Shown: positions 1 through 10,010, counted from the stretch's first letter. The stretch is 64,000 nt of DNA from Burkholderiaceae bacterium (GCA_024235895.1 JACKLM010000002.1:744001-808000), one strand, 5' to 3'. Program-made: numbers and translations. The notes: generated by a model from the letters alone, not told the origin.

Positions 1-441
1 CAGGTCCGGCGCTCCGGCGTGCACGGCAAGGGCGTGTTCGCGCTACGCGAGATCCCCGCCGGCAGCCGCATCCTCGAATACACCGGCGAGCGCATCGGCT
101 GGCGCGAGGCCTTGCGCCGGCATCCGCACGACCCGCTGGACCCGCACCATACCTTCTATTTCTCGCTCGAGGCCGGCGGCGTGATCGACGCGAAGGTCGG
201 CGGCAACGCGGCGCGCTGGATCAACCACGCCTGCGAGCCCAACTGCGAGGCCGAGGAGGTCGACGGCCGCGTCTGGATCAAGGCGCTGCGCGACCTGCTT
301 CCGGGCGAGGAACTGTTCTACGACTACGGTCTGGTGCTCGACGAGCGCCAGACCCCGGGCGTCAAGCGCCAGTACGCGTGCCGCTGCGGCGCGCCGTCGT
401 GCCGCGGCACCATGCTGGCTCCGCGGCGTCGGCGACGCTGA
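1..441 (+). CDS. SET-domain protein-lysine methyltransferase (5' partial)
   Basis: Reading is open from the first base, so the N-terminus lies outside the window. The frame opens with the R-R-S-G-V-H-G-K-G-V-F-A stretch that normally begins a SET domain. It then shows the NHACEPNC cofactor/knot motif, GEELFYDYG, and a post-SET cysteine cluster (CRCGAPSCRG). These are the conserved elements of SAM-dependent lysine methyltransferases; bacterial members are small, cytosolic and have few known substrates. The Arg-rich tail (PRRRRR) could contact nucleic acid, which is inference. The stop codon shares one base with the birA start, so the two are probably co-transcribed and coupled. Confidence 0.85.
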   Translation, partial: QVRRSGVHGKGVFALREIPAGSRILEYTGERIGWREALRRHPHDPLDPHHTFYFSLEAGGVIDAKVGGNAARWINHACEPNCEAEEVDGRVWIKALRDLLPGEELFYDYGLVLDERQTPGVKRQYACRCGAPSCRGTMLAPRRRRR

Positions 442-1352
442 TGCCGGACGTCGCGCGGCCCGCGCTGCCATGGCGCGCCGAGGCCCTGCGCAGCAGCCTG
501 GCGTCGCTCGTGCCCGCGATCGCGGTCGAGGTCATCGCGCGCACCGGATCGACCAACGACGACCTCGTCGAGCGCGTGCGCGGCACCGCCGGACGCCGGC
601 GCGACGACGTCCAGCCGACGCTGCGGGTGGCCGAGCAGCAGACGCGCGGGCGCGGCCGGCAGGGGCGCGCCTGGGTCTCGGCGCCCGGCGCATCGCTCGC
701 GTTCTCGCTCGCGCTGCCGCTCGCGCCCGCGAGCTGGTCCGGGCTGTCGCTGGCGGCGGGGCTGGCGGTGGCCGACGCGCTGGACCCGCCGCACGCTGGT
801 GCCGCGCCGCGCCTCGGCCTCAAGTGGCCGAACGATCTGTGGCTGCTGGACGCGCCGCGACGAGGACGCAAGCTCGGCGGCATCCTCGTCGAGACGGTGC
901 CGGTCGGGCCGCAGCGGATGGTGGTGATCGGCGTCGGGCTGAACGTGCTGCCGCTGCCCGGCACCGACACTGCCGACTTCAGCCAGGGCTGCGCGAGCCT
1001 GGCGGAGATCGATCCCGATGCCAGCGCGCCCGCCGTGCTCGCCTGCGTCGCGCGGCCGCTCCTGCAGCACGTGCTGGCCTTCGCGGCCGAGGGCCCGGCG
1101 GGGCTGGCGGCGGGCTTCGCGCGTCGCGACGTGCTCGTCGGGCAGCCGGTCGTCGTCCTCGGCGCCGACGGGCAGGTGGTGGCCGAAGGCGTGGCCGAGG
1201 GCCTGGACGCCGCCGGTGCGCTGCGGCTGCGCCGCGCAGACGGCATGCAGGCCATCGTCAGCGGCGAGGTCAGCGTGCGCCAGCCCGACGCCGGCGGCGG
1301 CAGCAGCGCGTCGCCGCCGGCCACCGGCCGCCTGGAGGCGCCGCGGTGCTGA
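441..1352 (+). CDS. birA: biotin--[acetyl-CoA-carboxylase] ligase
   Basis: The 303-residue product activates biotin to biotinyl-AMP and transfers it to the biotin carboxyl carrier protein. Visible signatures are GRGRQGR (biotinyl-AMP loop) and KWPNDLW, followed by a C-terminal SH3-like part. No N-terminal winged helix is present, so this is a group I, non-repressor ligase. The ATG overlaps the last base of the preceding SET gene stop; an in-frame ATG at 378 would lie inside that gene and is less likely. The 3' end overlaps the next small gene by 7 nt. Confidence 0.93.
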   Translation: MPDVARPALPWRAEALRSSLASLVPAIAVEVIARTGSTNDDLVERVRGTAGRRRDDVQPTLRVAEQQTRGRGRQGRAWVSAPGASLAFSLALPLAPASWSGLSLAAGLAVADALDPPHAGAAPRLGLKWPNDLWLLDAPRRGRKLGGILVETVPVGPQRMVVIGVGLNVLPLPGTDTADFSQGCASLAEIDPDASAPAVLACVARPLLQHVLAFAAEGPAGLAAGFARRDVLVGQPVVVLGADGQVVAEGVAEGLDAAGALRLRRADGMQAIVSGEVSVRQPDAGGGSSASPPATGRLEAPRC

Positions 1353-1726
1353 GGGCCCTCGTCCTCGCGCTGCTGGCCGCCAACCTGGCCTGGTTCGCGT
1401 GGGCGCAGGGCTGGCTCGAGGGCTGGCTGCCCGCGCCCGGCGACGCCGACCAGCGCGAGCCGCACCGGCTCGGTCTGCAGGAGCAGCCGCTGGCGATCAT
1501 GGTGACGCCGCTGCGCGGTGGCGCGTCGCCAGTCGACGCGCCGCAGGCCGCGCCGTCGGCTCCTGCGGCTGCGGGCGAGGCACCGGCGGCCGCACCGCCG
1601 GCGGCTGTGGCCGCCGAGCCGCGGGACGGGTCCGTCCCGGCGGCTGCGGACGACTCGCCGGACGGCGCGTCGGAGGAGCCAGGCGCGGACGCTGCGCGGG
1701 GCCCGCCGGGCGTCGCGGCGGACTAG
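1346..1726 (+). CDS. small membrane-anchored protein downstream of birA
   Basis: The GTG start lies inside the end of birA and gives 126 residues. The N-terminus is a single hydrophobic segment (LRALVLALLAANLAWFAWAQ), then a short motif EPHRLGLQEQPLAI, then a low-complexity Ala/Pro tail. I recall a similar N-terminus in SPOR-domain proteins found downstream of birA in Burkholderiales, but no SPOR domain remains here. It probably sits in the inner membrane with its tail in the periplasm. Function unknown. Its TAG stop and the stop of the convergent protease share the palindrome CTAG at 1723-1726. Confidence 0.7.
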   Translation: MLRALVLALLAANLAWFAWAQGWLEGWLPAPGDADQREPHRLGLQEQPLAIMVTPLRGGASPVDAPQAAPSAPAAAGEAPAAAPPAAVAAEPRDGSVPAAADDSPDGASEEPGADAARGPPGVAAD

Positions 1727-3741
1727 CGGCGCGCCGGCCTTGCCCGGCGCAGCGCGAAGGCCGCGACGCCGAGCCCGATCAGCCAGCCGGCGCCGAGCGC
1801 GCCGCCGCCGCGGCCGCCTTCGCTTGCCGGCGCGACCGCGAGCTCGAGCTGCGCGCTCGACTGCGCGCCGCGGTCGTCGGCGAGGGTCAGCGCGACGACG
1901 ACGGTGCCAGCGCGGGTCGGCACCAGGTCGGCGACGGCGCCGTCGGTCGAGCCGTCGAATCGCGCCGCCCCGCTGCCCCCGTCGACGATCGTCCAGGCAT
2001 GTCCGACGACGGTGCCGCCGACCGACGGCAGGCTGGCCGAGGCGTCCAACCTCAGCGGCTGACCGACGACCGCGATCGACGGCGCCACGGCGATGCGCGC
2101 GAAGGCGCCCGTGCTGGCTCGCAGCGCACCAGGGACGTCGAGCATGCCGCTGCCGCACAGCGACTGTCCGCCGGCCGCGGGGTTCGGGCAGTAGCACTGC
2201 AACTGCTCGACGCTGCCCGGCGGGAGGCAGGCAGTCACGGGGGCCGGGTCGTCGGGGCCGTTGTCGGCGCCCTCCTGCGGAAACGGGCGCGCGCTCAGCT
2301 GCAGCACCTGGCGCACCTCGGCGGGCACCAGGGCAGGCCGATGCAGCCGAACCAGCGCCGCGGCCGCGCTGACGAGCGGGGTCGCGAAGCTGGTGCCGAC
2401 GGTGATGTCGAAGCTGTCGGTCCAGGTCGACCCGCCCGCGTCCGGTGCCTGGCTGCCGCTGTTCGTGCCGGCGAGGATCGGGTACAGGCAGGGCTCGCCG
2501 AGATCGATGTTGACGCAGTTGCCGCCGGGCGCACTGAGCGCGACCTCGGGCCCGAGGTCGCTGAACCCGACCTTGCTGCCGACATGCCGCAGCCCGCCCA
2601 CCCCGACGACACCCGGGCAGTTGGCCGGCGACCCGACCGCCATGCCGACCCCGTTGCCCGCGGCAGCGACGACGACCACGCCGGCGTCCGCGACGCGGGT
2701 CATGGCGTCGATGTAGGCCTGCGTGCACGCGCCACCGCCCCCCAGGCTGACGTTGATCACCTGGGCCCGGTTGGCGCCCGGGTTCCAGATGCCGGCCACG
2801 CGCTCCAGCCCGGCGGCCCACAGCATCCCGGCGATGATGTCCGAGTCGTAGCCGCCGCACTTGCCCAGCACGCGCACCGGCAGGATCCGGATCCCGTGCG
2901 CGGCCCCGGCCATGCCGACGCCGTCGTCGGCGACCGCGGCGACGATCGTCGAGACCTGGGTGCCGTGCCACGAACTCGGGGCGATGCATTCGGCCGGGAA
3001 GAGCCCCGGCCGCGCGCGCGAGTCGGCATCGCTGACCCAGTCGCCCGGGTCGGAGGCATCGCCGTCGGCCCCGTCGCCGTCGTTGGCGATGACCGGGTCG
3101 TCGACCGTATCGATGCCGGGCAACAGCACGCCGTTCAGGTCGGGGTGGTCGGGCCGCACGCCGGTGTCGACAACCGCGACGACCATCCCGGCATCGCCGC
3201 GGCGCAGGTCCCACGCGCCCTCGAAATCGGCGGCCGACCGGAACAGCGCGTCGGGCGGCCTCAGGTACCACTGGCCGGCATCCGGGCCGAGCGGCCGCGG
3301 TGCCTCGCCGTACAGCGGATCGTTCGGCACGAACAGCGCGCGCCGGCGCCGGTCCGGCACCGCCCACTCGACCTCGGGCAGCGCTGCCAGCCGCGCCGCC
3401 AGCGCGTCGCTCGTCAACCCATCGGCGTGCAGGACCTGCTGGCGCTCGCCGAGCGATCGACCGCTGCGCAGCGCCATTCCGGCGCCGCGCGCCAGGGCGT
3501 CGGCGCGCGACTGCAGCCGCTCGGCCTGGCGCCGCGGGTCGTCGGCGGCCAGCGGCCGGCGGTCGGTCGCCAGCAGCGCGGCATCGGGCTTCAGCGCGAC
3601 GATCACGCGCGCCGGCGCGGCGCCGGGCAGGACCGCGGCAGCCGGGTCGGGGTTGCCGGCCGCCGCACCGGCCGCCGCCGGCAGTCCGATCGCCGCCAGC
3701 AAGGCCAGCGGGGCCAGGAGGGTTCGCACAGCTCGCATCAT
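1723..3741 (-). CDS. secreted subtilisin-family (S8) serine protease with C-terminal sorting tail
   Basis: The 672-residue product has a signal peptide (about 1-28) and a propeptide region. Its catalytic triad is Asp192 (VVDTGVRPDHPD), His259 (SSWHGTQVS) and Ser451 (VGTSFATP), with Asn363 (AAAGN) as oxyanion residue. A PKD-like beta domain follows the catalytic part. The end is a Gly-rich linker, one hydrophobic helix and an Arg-rich tail (LRRARPARR), the architecture of GlyGly-CTERM/rhombosortase substrates. It is predicted to be exported, anchored and possibly released later. No protease inhibitor or sorting enzyme is adjacent. The 5' region carries a -10-like TACACT just before the start and no clear ribosome binding site. 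Confidence 0.9.
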   Translation of the reverse strand: MMRAVRTLLAPLALLAAIGLPAAAGAAAGNPDPAAAVLPGAAPARVIVALKPDAALLATDRRPLAADDPRRQAERLQSRADALARGAGMALRSGRSLGERQQVLHADGLTSDALAARLAALPEVEWAVPDRRRRALFVPNDPLYGEAPRPLGPDAGQWYLRPPDALFRSAADFEGAWDLRRGDAGMVVAVVDTGVRPDHPDLNGVLLPGIDTVDDPVIANDGDGADGDASDPGDWVSDADSRARPGLFPAECIAPSSWHGTQVSTIVAAVADDGVGMAGAAHGIRILPVRVLGKCGGYDSDIIAGMLWAAGLERVAGIWNPGANRAQVINVSLGGGGACTQAYIDAMTRVADAGVVVVAAAGNGVGMAVGSPANCPGVVGVGGLRHVGSKVGFSDLGPEVALSAPGGNCVNIDLGEPCLYPILAGTNSGSQAPDAGGSTWTDSFDITVGTSFATPLVSAAAALVRLHRPALVPAEVRQVLQLSARPFPQEGADNGPDDPAPVTACLPPGSVEQLQCYCPNPAAGGQSLCGSGMLDVPGALRASTGAFARIAVAPSIAVVGQPLRLDASASLPSVGGTVVGHAWTIVDGGSGAARFDGSTDGAVADLVPTRAGTVVVALTLADDRGAQSSAQLELAVAPASEGGRGGGALGAGWLIGLGVAAFALRRARPARR

Positions 3742-3747
3742 CGCGCC

Positions 3748-3753
3748 AGTGTA
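3748..3753 (-). promoter_or_regulatory. -10-like hexamer for the S8 protease gene
   Basis: Read on the minus strand this is TACACT, 6 nt before the ATG. With normal spacing transcription would begin at or next to the start codon, giving a leaderless mRNA. No convincing -35 box was found. Confidence 0.4.
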
Positions 3754-3766
3754 GGCGGTGGGCCAC

Positions 3767-3791
3767 GAAAAAGCCGGGCCCAGGCCCGGCT
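3767..3791 (-). terminator. rho-independent terminator of the tkt-gapA operon
   Basis: On the minus strand a 9-bp perfect GC stem (AGCCGGGCC / GGCCCGGCT) with a 2-nt loop is followed directly by a T run. It lies between the gapA stop and the start of the protease gene, so it ends the tkt-gapA transcript and insulates the protease gene. Confidence 0.85.
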
Positions 3792-3822
3792 CCCCCGTGC
3801 GCCTCTTGGGCGCTTCGGCGCG

Positions 3823-4821
<999 letters not shown>

Positions 4822-4868
4822 CTGGGATCTCCTGCGTGGGGGTGGATTCAGCGGGACGGAACCTTGCT

Positions 4869-6914
4869 TCAGCGGTGCAGGACCTTGCGCACCGTGGCGG
4901 CGACGTTCTGCGCCGTGAAGTGGAAATGCTCGAACAGCGCCGGCCCGGGCGCGCTCTCGCCGTAGCGGTCGATGCCGATCACGGCGGCGCAGCCGTACTT
5001 CCACCAGCCGTCGGTGACGCCGGCCTCGACCGCGATGCGCGGCAGCGCGCGCGGCAGCACGCTGGTCTTGTATTTCGGGTCCTGGCGGTCGAACACGGTG
5101 GTGCTGGGCATGCTGACGACGCGCACCGCGATGCCCGAGCCGGCCAGCAGCGCCTGCGCGTGCAGCGCCAGCTGCACCTCGGAGCCGGTGGCGACGATGA
5201 CCGCCTGCGGCTTCTTCGCCAGCCCGACCTCGGACGGCTCGGCCAGCACGTAGGCGCCGCGCGCGATCTCGTCCAGCCCGGCCTTGGGCAGGTAGGGCAG
5301 GTTCTGGCGCGACAGCAGCAGCGCGCTCGGCCGCGCGTGGCCCGACATCGCCTGCGCCCAGGCGACGATCGTCTCGGCGGTATCGGCCGGGCGCCAGACG
5401 TCCAGCCCCGGAATCAGCCGCAGGCTGGCGGCGTGCTCGACGCTCTGGTGCGTCGGCCCGTCCTCGCCCAGCCCGATCGAGTCGTGCGTGAAGACATGGA
5501 CGACGCGGCGCTTCATCAGCGCCGCCATGCGGATCGCGTTGCGGCTGTAGTCGCTGAAGGTCAGGAAGGTGCCGCCGTAGGGGACGAAGCCGCCATGCAG
5601 CGCGATGCCGTTCATGACTGCGGCCATGCCGAACTCGCGCACGCCGTAGTTGACGTGGCGGCCCGGGCGGCCGGCCTCGTCGAGCACCAGCGCGCCGTCG
5701 TCGCCGAAGCGCAGCGGCGGCGTCGACGCAGTATTCGTCAGGTTCGACCCCGTCAGGTCGGCCGAGCCGCCGATCAGCTCGGGCATGACGCGCGTCAGCG
5801 CCTCCAGCGCGATCTGGCCCGCCTTGCGTGTGGCGACCGTCTCGGCCTTGCGGTGCGCCGCGACCGCAGCGTCGACCACGGCCTGCGCGAACCCCTCGGG
5901 CAGGTCGCCGGCCATGCGGCGCTCGATCTCGGCCGCCAGCCCCGGGTACGCCTCGCGGTACGCCGCCATGCGGCGCGTCCACTCCTGCAGCGCCGCCGCG
6001 CCGGCGGCGCGCGCGTCCCACATCGCGCGTACCTCGGGCGGGATCTCGAACGGCGCGTGCGGCCAGCCTAGCGCCTCGCGCGTGGCGGCGATCTCGGCCG
6101 CACCCAGCGGCTCGCCGTGTGCCTTGGCGCTGCCGGCGCGCCCGGGCGAGCCCTTGCCGATCGTCGTGCGGCAGATGACGAGCGTGGGTCGGGTGCCCGG
6201 TGCGCGGGCCTCGACCAGCGCCTCGTCGACCGCGTCGGCCTCGTGGCCGTCGATCGGCCCGATCACGCGCCAGCCGTAGGCCTCGAAGCGGCCGCGCACG
6301 TCGTCGACATACCAGGGGCGGACCGCGCCGTCGATGCTGATACCGTTGTCGTCGTACAAGGCGACCAGCTTGGAGAGCTTCCACGCGCCGGCCAGCGCAC
6401 AGGCCTCGTGGCTGACGCCTTCCATCATGCAGCCGTCGCCGAGGAAGACCCAGGTGCGATGGTCGACGATCTCGTGCCCGGGGCGGTTGAACTCGGCGGC
6501 GAGCAGCTTCTCGGCCAGCGCCATGCCGACCGCGTTGGCGACACCCTGGCCGAGCGGGCCGGTCGTCGTCTCGACGCCGGGGGTGAGGTCGACCTCGGGG
6601 TGGCCGGGGGTACGGCTGCCGAGCTGGCGGAAGGCCTTCAGCTCGTCGACAGGCAGCGCATAGCCCGTCAGGTGCAGCAGCGCGTACAGCAGCATCGACG
6701 CGTGGCCGTTGCTGAGCACGAAGCGGTCGCGGTCGGCCCAGCGCGGAGTCGCCGGGTCGTGCCGCAGGTGGCGGCCCCACAGCGCCACCGCCATCTCGGC
6801 CATCCCCATCGGCGCCCCCGGGTGGCCCGAATTGGCGGCCTGCACGGCGTCCATCGCCAGCGCGCGGATCGCATGCGCCATCAGCGCGGTATCACGGGGG
6901 GGCGAAGTGTCCAT
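4869..6914 (-). CDS. tkt: transketolase
   Basis: The 681-residue thiamine-diphosphate enzyme transfers two-carbon ketol units in the pentose phosphate pathway. Motifs include ANSGHPGAPMG near the N-terminus, the ThDP-binding GDGCMMEG, and the FSDY/RNAIR region of the pyrimidine domain. The start was set at MDTSPPRDTAL; a second ATG at 6881 (MAHAIRALAMDAVQ) is possible and would also keep the conserved core. It is the first gene of the tkt-gapA unit and shares its upstream region with divergent murU. Confidence 0.95.
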   Translation of the reverse strand: MDTSPPRDTALMAHAIRALAMDAVQAANSGHPGAPMGMAEMAVALWGRHLRHDPATPRWADRDRFVLSNGHASMLLYALLHLTGYALPVDELKAFRQLGSRTPGHPEVDLTPGVETTTGPLGQGVANAVGMALAEKLLAAEFNRPGHEIVDHRTWVFLGDGCMMEGVSHEACALAGAWKLSKLVALYDDNGISIDGAVRPWYVDDVRGRFEAYGWRVIGPIDGHEADAVDEALVEARAPGTRPTLVICRTTIGKGSPGRAGSAKAHGEPLGAAEIAATREALGWPHAPFEIPPEVRAMWDARAAGAAALQEWTRRMAAYREAYPGLAAEIERRMAGDLPEGFAQAVVDAAVAAHRKAETVATRKAGQIALEALTRVMPELIGGSADLTGSNLTNTASTPPLRFGDDGALVLDEAGRPGRHVNYGVREFGMAAVMNGIALHGGFVPYGGTFLTFSDYSRNAIRMAALMKRRVVHVFTHDSIGLGEDGPTHQSVEHAASLRLIPGLDVWRPADTAETIVAWAQAMSGHARPSALLLSRQNLPYLPKAGLDEIARGAYVLAEPSEVGLAKKPQAVIVATGSEVQLALHAQALLAGSGIAVRVVSMPSTTVFDRQDPKYKTSVLPRALPRIAVEAGVTDGWWKYGCAAVIGIDRYGESAPGPALFEHFHFTAQNVAATVRKVLHR

Positions 6915-7105
6915 GGCCGGCGCGGTGCAGGGTGGGTGGTCGGGCACAGCGAACCGGCGCCGTGGCGGCAGGGCCGCCGCGCCGACGCTGCCGCGCCCGC
7001 TGCCGGGCGCTCGTGGGTCGGGCCCTGATTCTAAGGGCCGGGCGCGGAGAATCCGGATACGGGTGCGGGTTTACGCCCGGACCACCGCCAAGGCGGCGAC
7101 GCCCC

Positions 7106-7111
7106 TACACT
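7106..7111 (+). promoter_or_regulatory. -10-like hexamer for murU
   Basis: TACACT lies 8 nt before the murU ATG, with no ribosome binding site in between. This fits a leaderless or nearly leaderless transcript. Confidence 0.4.
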
Positions 7112-7119
7112 GCGCCGCC

Positions 7120-7800
7120 ATGCCCGCCACCGCCTTCGTCATGGCCGCCGGCCGCGGCCAGCGCATGCGGCCGCTGACCGACACCACGCCCAAGCCGCTG
7201 CTGCCGGTGCGCGGCCGGCCGCTGATCGAGTGGCACCTGAGTGCACTGGCGCGCGCCGGCGTGCACGAGGTCGTCGTCAATACCGCATGGCTCGAGGATC
7301 GTTTCCCCGCGGCGCTCGGCGACGGCGGGCGCTTCGGGCTGCGCGTCCGCTACTCGATGGAAGGGCGCGACCACGGCGGCGCGCTCGAGACCGCCGGCGG
7401 CATCGCCAAGGCGCTGCCCTGGCTGGCCGAGGTCTTCTGGGTCGTCGCCGGCGACGTCTTCCTGCCTGGATTCACCTTCGACGCCGCGCTGCCACCGGCG
7501 CTCGACGCGCTGCTGTGGATGGTGCCCAACGCCGCCCACCACCCGCAGGGCGACTTCGCGATCGGCGACGACGGGCTGCTGCGCGCCGGCGCCGATGCGC
7601 CGGTGCGCGAGCGGCTGACCTGGGCCAGCGTCGGCCTGTTCCGGCGCTCGCTGTTCGACGCCATCGCGCCCGGCACGCGCATGCCGCTGCGGCCGGTGCT
7701 GGAGCGCGCGATCGCCGCCCGGCGCGCCGGCGGCATCCGCTGGCAGGGCGACTGGACCGACGTCGGCACGCCCGATCGCTGGGCGGCGCTGCAGGCGTAA
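7120..7800 (+). CDS. murU: N-acetylmuramate alpha-1-phosphate uridylyltransferase
   Basis: The 226-residue nucleotidyltransferase has the N-terminal signature AAGRGQRMRPLT followed by PKPLLPV, the NTP-binding part of the sugar-nucleotide pyrophosphorylase fold. It also has GDVFLP as the metal-binding Asp region and WTDVGTPDRW near the end. Size and sequence match MurU of the cell-wall recycling route that makes UDP-MurNAc and bypasses fosfomycin-sensitive de novo synthesis. A generic glucose- or mannose-1-phosphate nucleotidyltransferase is the alternative. No amgK kinase gene is adjacent, although amgK and murU are often neighbours. Confidence 0.85.
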   Translation: MPATAFVMAAGRGQRMRPLTDTTPKPLLPVRGRPLIEWHLSALARAGVHEVVVNTAWLEDRFPAALGDGGRFGLRVRYSMEGRDHGGALETAGGIAKALPWLAEVFWVVAGDVFLPGFTFDAALPPALDALLWMVPNAAHHPQGDFAIGDDGLLRAGADAPVRERLTWASVGLFRRSLFDAIAPGTRMPLRPVLERAIAARRAGGIRWQGDWTDVGTPDRWAALQA

Positions 7801-7925
7801 CCCGAGCGTTCGCGATCCCCGTCGACGATCCGTCATGCTTCGTTCACCGGCGCGTCACGATGCGCCGGAAGACTCCTCGCTGCCTTCGCATCGACACCGG
7901 TGCGCCACCCACGCAGGAGTCCCCC

Positions 7926-10010
7926 TTGGCACGAACCCTTCTGGACGACGACGGCATCTCCAACCCGTCGCGCAACGCCTCCCTGACCGACGTGGTCGAA
8001 CGCGCGATCGCGGCGCAGCCCACGCGCCGGCGCATGCTGCTCGGCGGCCTCGGCGCGGCGATGCTGCCCTTCTTCGGCGGCTTGGCCGGCTGCGGCGGCG
8101 GCGACGACGACCCGGTCGCGCCGACCGAGCGCATCCTCGGCATCACCGGCGTGCCGACCTCCACCGGCGACGACGTCGTCGTTCCCGCCGGCTACGTCGC
8201 CACCGCCTTCGCCGCCTGGGGCGAGCCGATCGATGCCCTCGCCCCCGCGTTCAAGGCCGACGCCACCGGCACCGCGCTGGAGCAGGAGCAGCAGGTCGGC
8301 GACAACCACGACGGCATGGCCTTCTTCGGCTTCAACGCCGCCGGCAACGGCCTCGGCGACCGCAGCGACGAGGGCCTGCTCGTGATGAACCACGAGTACA
8401 TCAACCCCGAATACTTCTACGCGCCCGACAGCGATCCCGACGACTGGATGGCGCCCTTCACGTTCGAAAAGGCGCGCCGCGCGCAGGCCGGCCACGGTGT
8501 CAGCGTGCTGCATGTCAAGCGTGCCGCCGACGGCAGCTGGGAACACGTCAAGAGCTCGCCCTACAACCGCCGCATCCACGGCAACACGCCGATGACGCTG
8601 CAGGGCACGGCCGCCGGCCACCCGTTGCTTCGCACCGAGGCCGACCCCTCGGGGACCGAGGTCCTCGGCACGCTGAACAACTGTGGCAACGGTCGCACCC
8701 CCTGGGGCACCTACCTGACCTGCGAGGAGAACTGGAACGGCTACTTCGGCTGGAACGGCGAGCGGACGCAGACGACGCAGGAAGCCCGTTACGGCGTCAC
8801 TGGAAGCGGGTTCGGCTACCGGTGGCATACCGTCGACCCGCGCTTCGACGTCGCAGCCCATCCGAACGAGCCGAACCGCTTCGGCTGGATCGTCGAGATC
8901 GACCCGTTCTCGCCCGTCAGCAAGCCGGTCAAGCGCACCGCGCTGGGTCGCGTCAAGCACGAGAACGCCGAGCTGGTGGTCGCGGCCAACGGCAAGGTCG
9001 TCGTCTACACCGGTGACGACGAGCGCAACGAGTATCTCTACAAGTTCGTCTCCAGCGGCAGCTTCGACGCCGCCAACCCGACCAGCGCCGCCAACCGCCG
9101 CCTGCTGGAAGACGGGACGCTGTACGTCGCCCGGCTCGACCCCGGCGCGACCGCAGGCGACAGGATGGGCACCGGCGTGTGGATCCCGCTCGTCTGGGGC
9201 AGCAACGGCCTGACCCCCGAGAACGGCTTCGCCAGTCAGGCCGAGGTGCTGATCAAGACGCGCCAGGCCGCCGACCGCGTCGGCGCGACGATGATGGACC
9301 GGCCCGAGTGGGTCGCGGCCAACCCGACCAAGGCCGGCGAGGTCTACGTCACCCTGACCAACAACAGCCGCCGCGGCGGCACCTCGTCGAACAAACCGGA
9401 CGGCACGACGCCGGGCGGCTCGGCGCGCCCGCCGGTCGACGAGGCCAACCCGCGCGCCAACAACGTCTGGGGCCACATCCTGCGCTGGAACGAGGCCGGC
9501 GGCGACGCCAGCGCGCTCACCTTCGACTGGGACATCTTCGTCCTCGCCGGCCAGCCGTCGGTCACCGACGCACGCGCGCCGTCGGCCAACATCACGCTGG
9601 ACAACTTGTTCAACAGCCCGGACGGGCTGGCCTTCGACGGCTTCGGCCGCATGTGGATCCAGACCGACGGCAGCTTCAGCAACAGCGGCGACTTCGATGG
9701 CATGGGCAACAACCAGATGCTGATCGCCGACCCGCAGACCAAGGAGATCCGCCGTTTCCTCGTCGGCCCCGCGGGCTGCGAGGTCACCGGCATCACCTGG
9801 ACGCCGGACCGCAAGACGATGTTCGTCAACATCCAGCATCCAGGCGAGGTCGGCAGCCACCCGAACAAGCCCGCCACTTACGCCGGCGACAACTGGATCG
9901 CGCGCAACCCGACCGCATTCAGCCGCTGGCCCGACGGCAGCGCGTCGCAACGGCCGCGCTCGGCGACGGTCGTGGTCCGGCGCGCCGACGGCGGCGTGGT
10001 CGGGACCTGA
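7926..10010 (+). CDS. phoX: PhoX-family phosphatase, Tat-exported predicted lipoprotein
   Basis: The 694-residue protein matches the PhoX/DUF839 family of calcium- and iron-dependent alkaline phosphatases. A twin-arginine motif (TRRRMLLGG, about 33-41) precedes a hydrophobic stretch and a lipobox (LAGC, about 53-56), so it is predicted to be folded, Tat-exported and lipidated. Conserved stretches include VMNHEY, TCEENWNGYFGW and SPDGLAFDGFGRMW. The start is a TTG preceded by AGGAG at 6 nt; an in-frame ATG at 7860 has no ribosome binding site. A terminator follows. Confidence 0.88.
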   Translation: MARTLLDDDGISNPSRNASLTDVVERAIAAQPTRRRMLLGGLGAAMLPFFGGLAGCGGGDDDPVAPTERILGITGVPTSTGDDVVVPAGYVATAFAAWGEPIDALAPAFKADATGTALEQEQQVGDNHDGMAFFGFNAAGNGLGDRSDEGLLVMNHEYINPEYFYAPDSDPDDWMAPFTFEKARRAQAGHGVSVLHVKRAADGSWEHVKSSPYNRRIHGNTPMTLQGTAAGHPLLRTEADPSGTEVLGTLNNCGNGRTPWGTYLTCEENWNGYFGWNGERTQTTQEARYGVTGSGFGYRWHTVDPRFDVAAHPNEPNRFGWIVEIDPFSPVSKPVKRTALGRVKHENAELVVAANGKVVVYTGDDERNEYLYKFVSSGSFDAANPTSAANRRLLEDGTLYVARLDPGATAGDRMGTGVWIPLVWGSNGLTPENGFASQAEVLIKTRQAADRVGATMMDRPEWVAANPTKAGEVYVTLTNNSRRGGTSSNKPDGTTPGGSARPPVDEANPRANNVWGHILRWNEAGGDASALTFDWDIFVLAGQPSVTDARAPSANITLDNLFNSPDGLAFDGFGRMWIQTDGSFSNSGDFDGMGNNQMLIADPQTKEIRRFLVGPAGCEVTGITWTPDRKTMFVNIQHPGEVGSHPNKPATYAGDNWIARNPTAFSRWPDGSASQRPRSATVVVRRADGGVVGT

